A stretch of 64,000 nucleotides of DNA from Allodiplogaster sudhausi (lineage: Eukaryota > Nematoda > Chromadorea > Rhabditida > Diplogasteridae), in NCBI GenBank assembly GCA_945643635.1, contig CALZFC010000143.1, forward strand, positions 311,001-375,000, in the 5' to 3' direction. Within the stretch, counting starts at the first letter, position 1; each line of letters opens with the position of its first letter. The notes beneath the pieces were generated by a model. The model saw only the letters and a program-made list of their open reading frames with translations, was not told the origin of the DNA and ran no database searches. The translations under genes were made by a program, and so were the position numbers. This document shows positions 60,822 to 64,000 of this stretch, piece by piece.

Positions 60822-63800
60822 CTTTCCCACTCTCCACTCTATAGTGGTCATTCTTGTTTTGCAGTTAGTTCTTTTATCATTTGGAATGGGCAAGCCAAAT
60901 GTTCTAATCTTTGTCTATATCTAAGGTATATTGTTTTATTTTCCTGCTTTCTCACCTCTTACTTTGTGTGAGAAAAGTAAATGTGAAATATGAGCCTTTT
61001 GCTGTTTCCTCACAGCGAACCATAAATGAAGTAGTAATACATTTTTGGCGAAGTGTTTAAACCGATTCAGGTCCCAGGCAGATTCTTTCCCATCGAACTC
61101 AAATACCGGCCTCTCAAGCAACTCATTTCGGATGGCGACAAGAAGAGCCACAAAATTGATCCCGAGCCTTTTCTTCGTGTTCTCGAGGTTTGCTAGTGTA
61201 CAGACGTATTAGAATGTATCCATGATTGATTAAGGGAAAAGTAAATAGATTCCTATTAGTATGATTGACTCTGGCTAGCTAGAAGATGTGTAAATGATGT
61301 GGTTCACAAGAATAATATGCAAGCCAACTATAGGGGTCATTAATGAAGAAAATGAGTCTCTGTATTCTTAATAACGAAGAATAATTTATTGTAATTAAAA
61401 TATATTGTTGTGTAAACTGGGATACGGGAAATAAAAAATAAGACAATATTGTATATATTTAAGTTAATCGACAAAGAAGTGCCCGCAACCGAGCGAGGAG
61501 ACGCACTGATCTTTCTTAATGGAATCGCCGAGATGACTACGGTAGCCGAGACGCTCAAGACGTACGCCGAATACACAAAAGCATGGATCATCCTGCTGCT
61601 GCACAGGTGAAGGTTTTTTCTTTTCAAATCGAAATTGAATATTTTCTTTATCTCTTTGTCGAACGATTCTTCTTCTTCTTCTTTGTTGTATTGAGATCAA
61701 AAATAAAGTGAATCTCGACCGTTAAAGTAATGCCACTGTCGAATGCTTGAAAAAAAACAAGGCCCAAAGTCTGGATGGGACCGTGAAATAGACTATAATA
61801 CCATGAAATAGACTATAATATTCTAACCCTCCTTGCAGTACGCTGTCGGTGGAAGAGCAAGACAAGGTTTTTGATGTCGCGCCGACCGGAGTTCGAAAGT
61901 GTATTCCCTCTACTAACATTGCCGAGACATCCGTGACAATTGACGGAATTCGCTTTGTTATCGACTCAGGAAAGGCAAGGATTACTGTAGTTAAAAAATA
62001 TTATTTAGAAACATTTAATTAGAAAGGAGTATAAAAATTAAGTATAAAAATAGTAAAATAGGAATTACTGTTTCATAAGGATTACATTACCATTTCGAAG
62101 CTTCTATAATTTACAATATTTAAGGTGAACCTCATCAAGTACGAGCCGGGCAGCCGCATTCAGAAACTCAGTGAATTCTGGGTGTCGAAAGCGTCGGCAA
62201 ATCAGCGCAAAGGTCGTTTGAAGCGAGAATTCTTTTTTTCGTTTCTTGCTAATTTAGTTATATATCTCTCGTCATTTCTCTGCTTTTCTTTCTTCTATTA
62301 TTATAGTTTGGGAACTTATATTTGCTTTTAATTTAAAATCACAAATACTTTAAAGGACGTGCTGGCCGAACCGGCCCAGGCACCTGCTATCGCCTTTATT
62401 CTGAAGAGCAATTCAACGCGATGGAAGACTTCACTCTGCCCGAGATCAACCGAGTTTCTCTGCAAGAGATGGCCCTTCGCATGATCAGTCTCAATCTTGG
62501 ATGTTAGTTTTGTTAATATTTATTATGGCTTTTATTAGTTCTTTAGGGCTAGTTCTCATTTTGAAAAACAATAAAACAAATAAGTAGATTAAAACATTTT
62601 AAATATTTCTAATTTTTCGCTTAATTACAGTGGACGTTCGGACTTTCCCATACCTGGAGCGTCCGAACGAGGAATCTCTAACAGAAGCACTAGAGACGCT
62701 CAAGTTTCAGGGGGTATCTTTAATATTTAAATTTTATTTAAACAATAAAACATTTCATTCATGTCATTTGGGGTAATGCGCTATTTGGAACAATGAAATA
62801 ACTTTTTTTTTAGATTAAAAAAAAAATTAATTTTATAAATAATTTTTACAGGTTCTCTATCCGGACCAAGAAAGTCGACTTACGTTGCTGGGTGAAACGG
62901 TGGTTAAGGTTCCTGTAGAAGTGCCCATTGCAAAGGTAACTCGTCATCTTTTATTTTTATCTTATGAAAGCTAATTACACATTTACATTTTACTGGTAAT
63001 GTAGTTATGGGAAATATCTAGCATGAATTGTGCAAAATTTTTTTTAAACTAAGAAATATTTTTTTATTCAATAATTTTTTTTGTAGATGCTCATCCTTGG
63101 CGCAGTGGTTGGCCTGGTCGACGTGATGCTCACGGTAGCAGCGGCACTGTCCATGCAGTCTCCCTTCACGAATCGATCTTTCAGAGACTCACAAGTAAGA
63201 GAAATTTTAATGTGCTGTATAGCTAGTTACAAATTGTACTTGAGGTTAAAAACTTGAACATGAGGTTATTAACTTTTAAAAATTGGACGTGATACTAAAA
63301 ACTTGATGTTAAAAACTTATGTGAAGTTAAAAACTTGTACGTGAGGTTAAAACTTGTACCTGATCTAGAGCGATTCATGATATCCACAGGTTGTCGACCG
63401 ACGTCAGACACTCTCCAGCCAATTCGGAGATCCCTTCACGCTTCTCGAAGTCTTTCGGTTTGTCAAATTTTCATTAAATGTACAAAAATAAAAATTAAAA
63501 TATCATATGAAAACGTGAACCTGTGATCAGGAGCGCTGGAGTTTATAGACATCACAATTAAGGATAAAGTTGCTGTAACAGAATATTTTTTCACATTATT
63601 GTAATAGATAAAAACAAGCATCTTTATCTATTAAAATAATGTGTAAAAAAGATCAGTCGATGTGAAGTAAGTACACGAATAATATTAAATTTTATAAAAT
63701 TATAATTAAATAGTAGCATTTTTAAATGATGGTGGAATTAAAATACACAAACGGAAGAATACATTTTCCAGTGAATGGGCGATTCAGAAGGCGCAAGGAA

Positions 63801-64000
63801 GAGGCGCACGGCGGTGGACGATAGAGAATGGCATCGATGAGCATCGGCTCTACGAGATCAGCAAGCTAAGGATACAGTATCGGTATGAAGTTTTGGAATA
63901 CCGTATCCGTATGATTTTTTAGTTTATAATAATGATTTAAACCTTCTTTTTTAAACCAAGATGATATAAAATGATGGTTCAAATTTCCCGCCCTCAGACA
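58508..64000 (+). CDS. DHX34: DHX34, DEAH-type RNA helicase, 5' part (continues past window)
   Basis: Exons: 58508-58592, 58714-58786, 58952-59090, 59408-59566, 59748-59798, 60017-60156, 60285-60384, 60531-60698, 61071-61187, 61464-61606, 61839-61974, 62125-62212, 62356-62502, 62631-62713, 62852-62935, 63087-63194, 63390-63457, 63772-63882, 63998 to the edge. Motifs in order: [21 protein letters not shown]; Ia [39 protein letters not shown]; then [57 protein letters not shown]; winged-helix and ratchet region [20 protein letters not shown] then SMQSPFT. Segment order and wording match DHX34, not other DHX members. DHX34 promotes nonsense-mediated decay by remodelling the UPF1-SMG1 complex. 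The intron after 61974 has a GC donor, and exon 60531 has a TTTGAG acceptor. The start could instead be ATG 58412 in the same frame. Confidence 0.93.
60710..60822. repeat. (CT)n tract in DHX34 intron
   Basis: CTCTCT run after the exon ending at 60698. Others lie at 59,305-59,360 and, as GA, at 59,573-59,600. Confidence 0.9.
63235..63362. repeat. About six-unit tandem repeat in DHX34 intron
   Basis: Units of the type TACGTGAGGTTAAAAACTTG of about 20 bp with frequent changes, extending up to the pyrimidine tract before exon 63390. Confidence 0.8.

Noticed and set aside
1..64000. CRISPR arrays, bacterial operons, rRNA and classical tRNA genes
   Set aside because: None seen. The tandem repeats have no spacer pattern, and the genes are intron-rich and eukaryotic.

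Overview
The window is animal nuclear DNA. Its genes are split into many short exons with GT-AG introns, and its introns and spacers are full of (GA)n/(CT)n microsatellites. Gene content (neuralized, DEG/ENaC channel, ZYG11-like receptor, saposin-like peptide, a divergent 7TM receptor, Ty3/gypsy relics) suggests a small-genome invertebrate, most likely a nematode or another ecdysozoan; this is inference and the species was not identified. Gene models were built by hand from splice sites, reading phase and remembered family sequences. Several close exactly: the exon lengths of the DEG/ENaC, 7TM receptor, homeobox, INPP5A-like, JMJD6 and RPL32 models each sum to a multiple of three with one terminal stop.

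Layout. 1-7,500: degenerate Ty3/gypsy pieces (RT/RNase H, gag-like, integrase) around a small saposin-like gene on the minus strand. 7,500-11,350: repeats, then a 1.7 kb foldback palindrome. 11,813 to about 17,400: a neuralized-type E3 ligase (minus) with a duplicated linker exon and a duplicated NHR-exon segment. 20,132-30,607: a DEG/ENaC channel (minus, 487 aa) whose introns appear to host a 7TM receptor on the opposite strand and a Ser/Thr-rich Cys-rich gene on the same strand. About 31,640-34,483: ZYG11-like CRL2 receptor (minus). 37,462-39,774: NK/BarH-like homeobox gene (plus). 39,780-45,600: repeats, no gene recognised. 45,600-49,600: an INPP5A-like protein (plus) that keeps the fold but lacks nearly all catalytic residues. 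50,811-56,407: JMJD6 (minus). 56,774-57,958: RPL32 (minus), with one U25-type C/D snoRNA in each of its three coding introns. 58,508 to the window end: DHX34 helicase (plus), divergent from RPL32.

The genes do not form a single pathway. Three bear on RNA and translation (RPL32 with its snoRNAs for 18S methylation, DHX34 in nonsense-mediated decay, JMJD6 in splicing-factor hydroxylation) and lie next to each other; two are E3 components (neuralized, ZYG11). The strongest second-look items are the pseudophosphatase, the three paralogous intronic snoRNAs, the nested genes in the DEG/ENaC introns, repeated use of GAG acceptors and GC donors, and the neuralized exon duplications.
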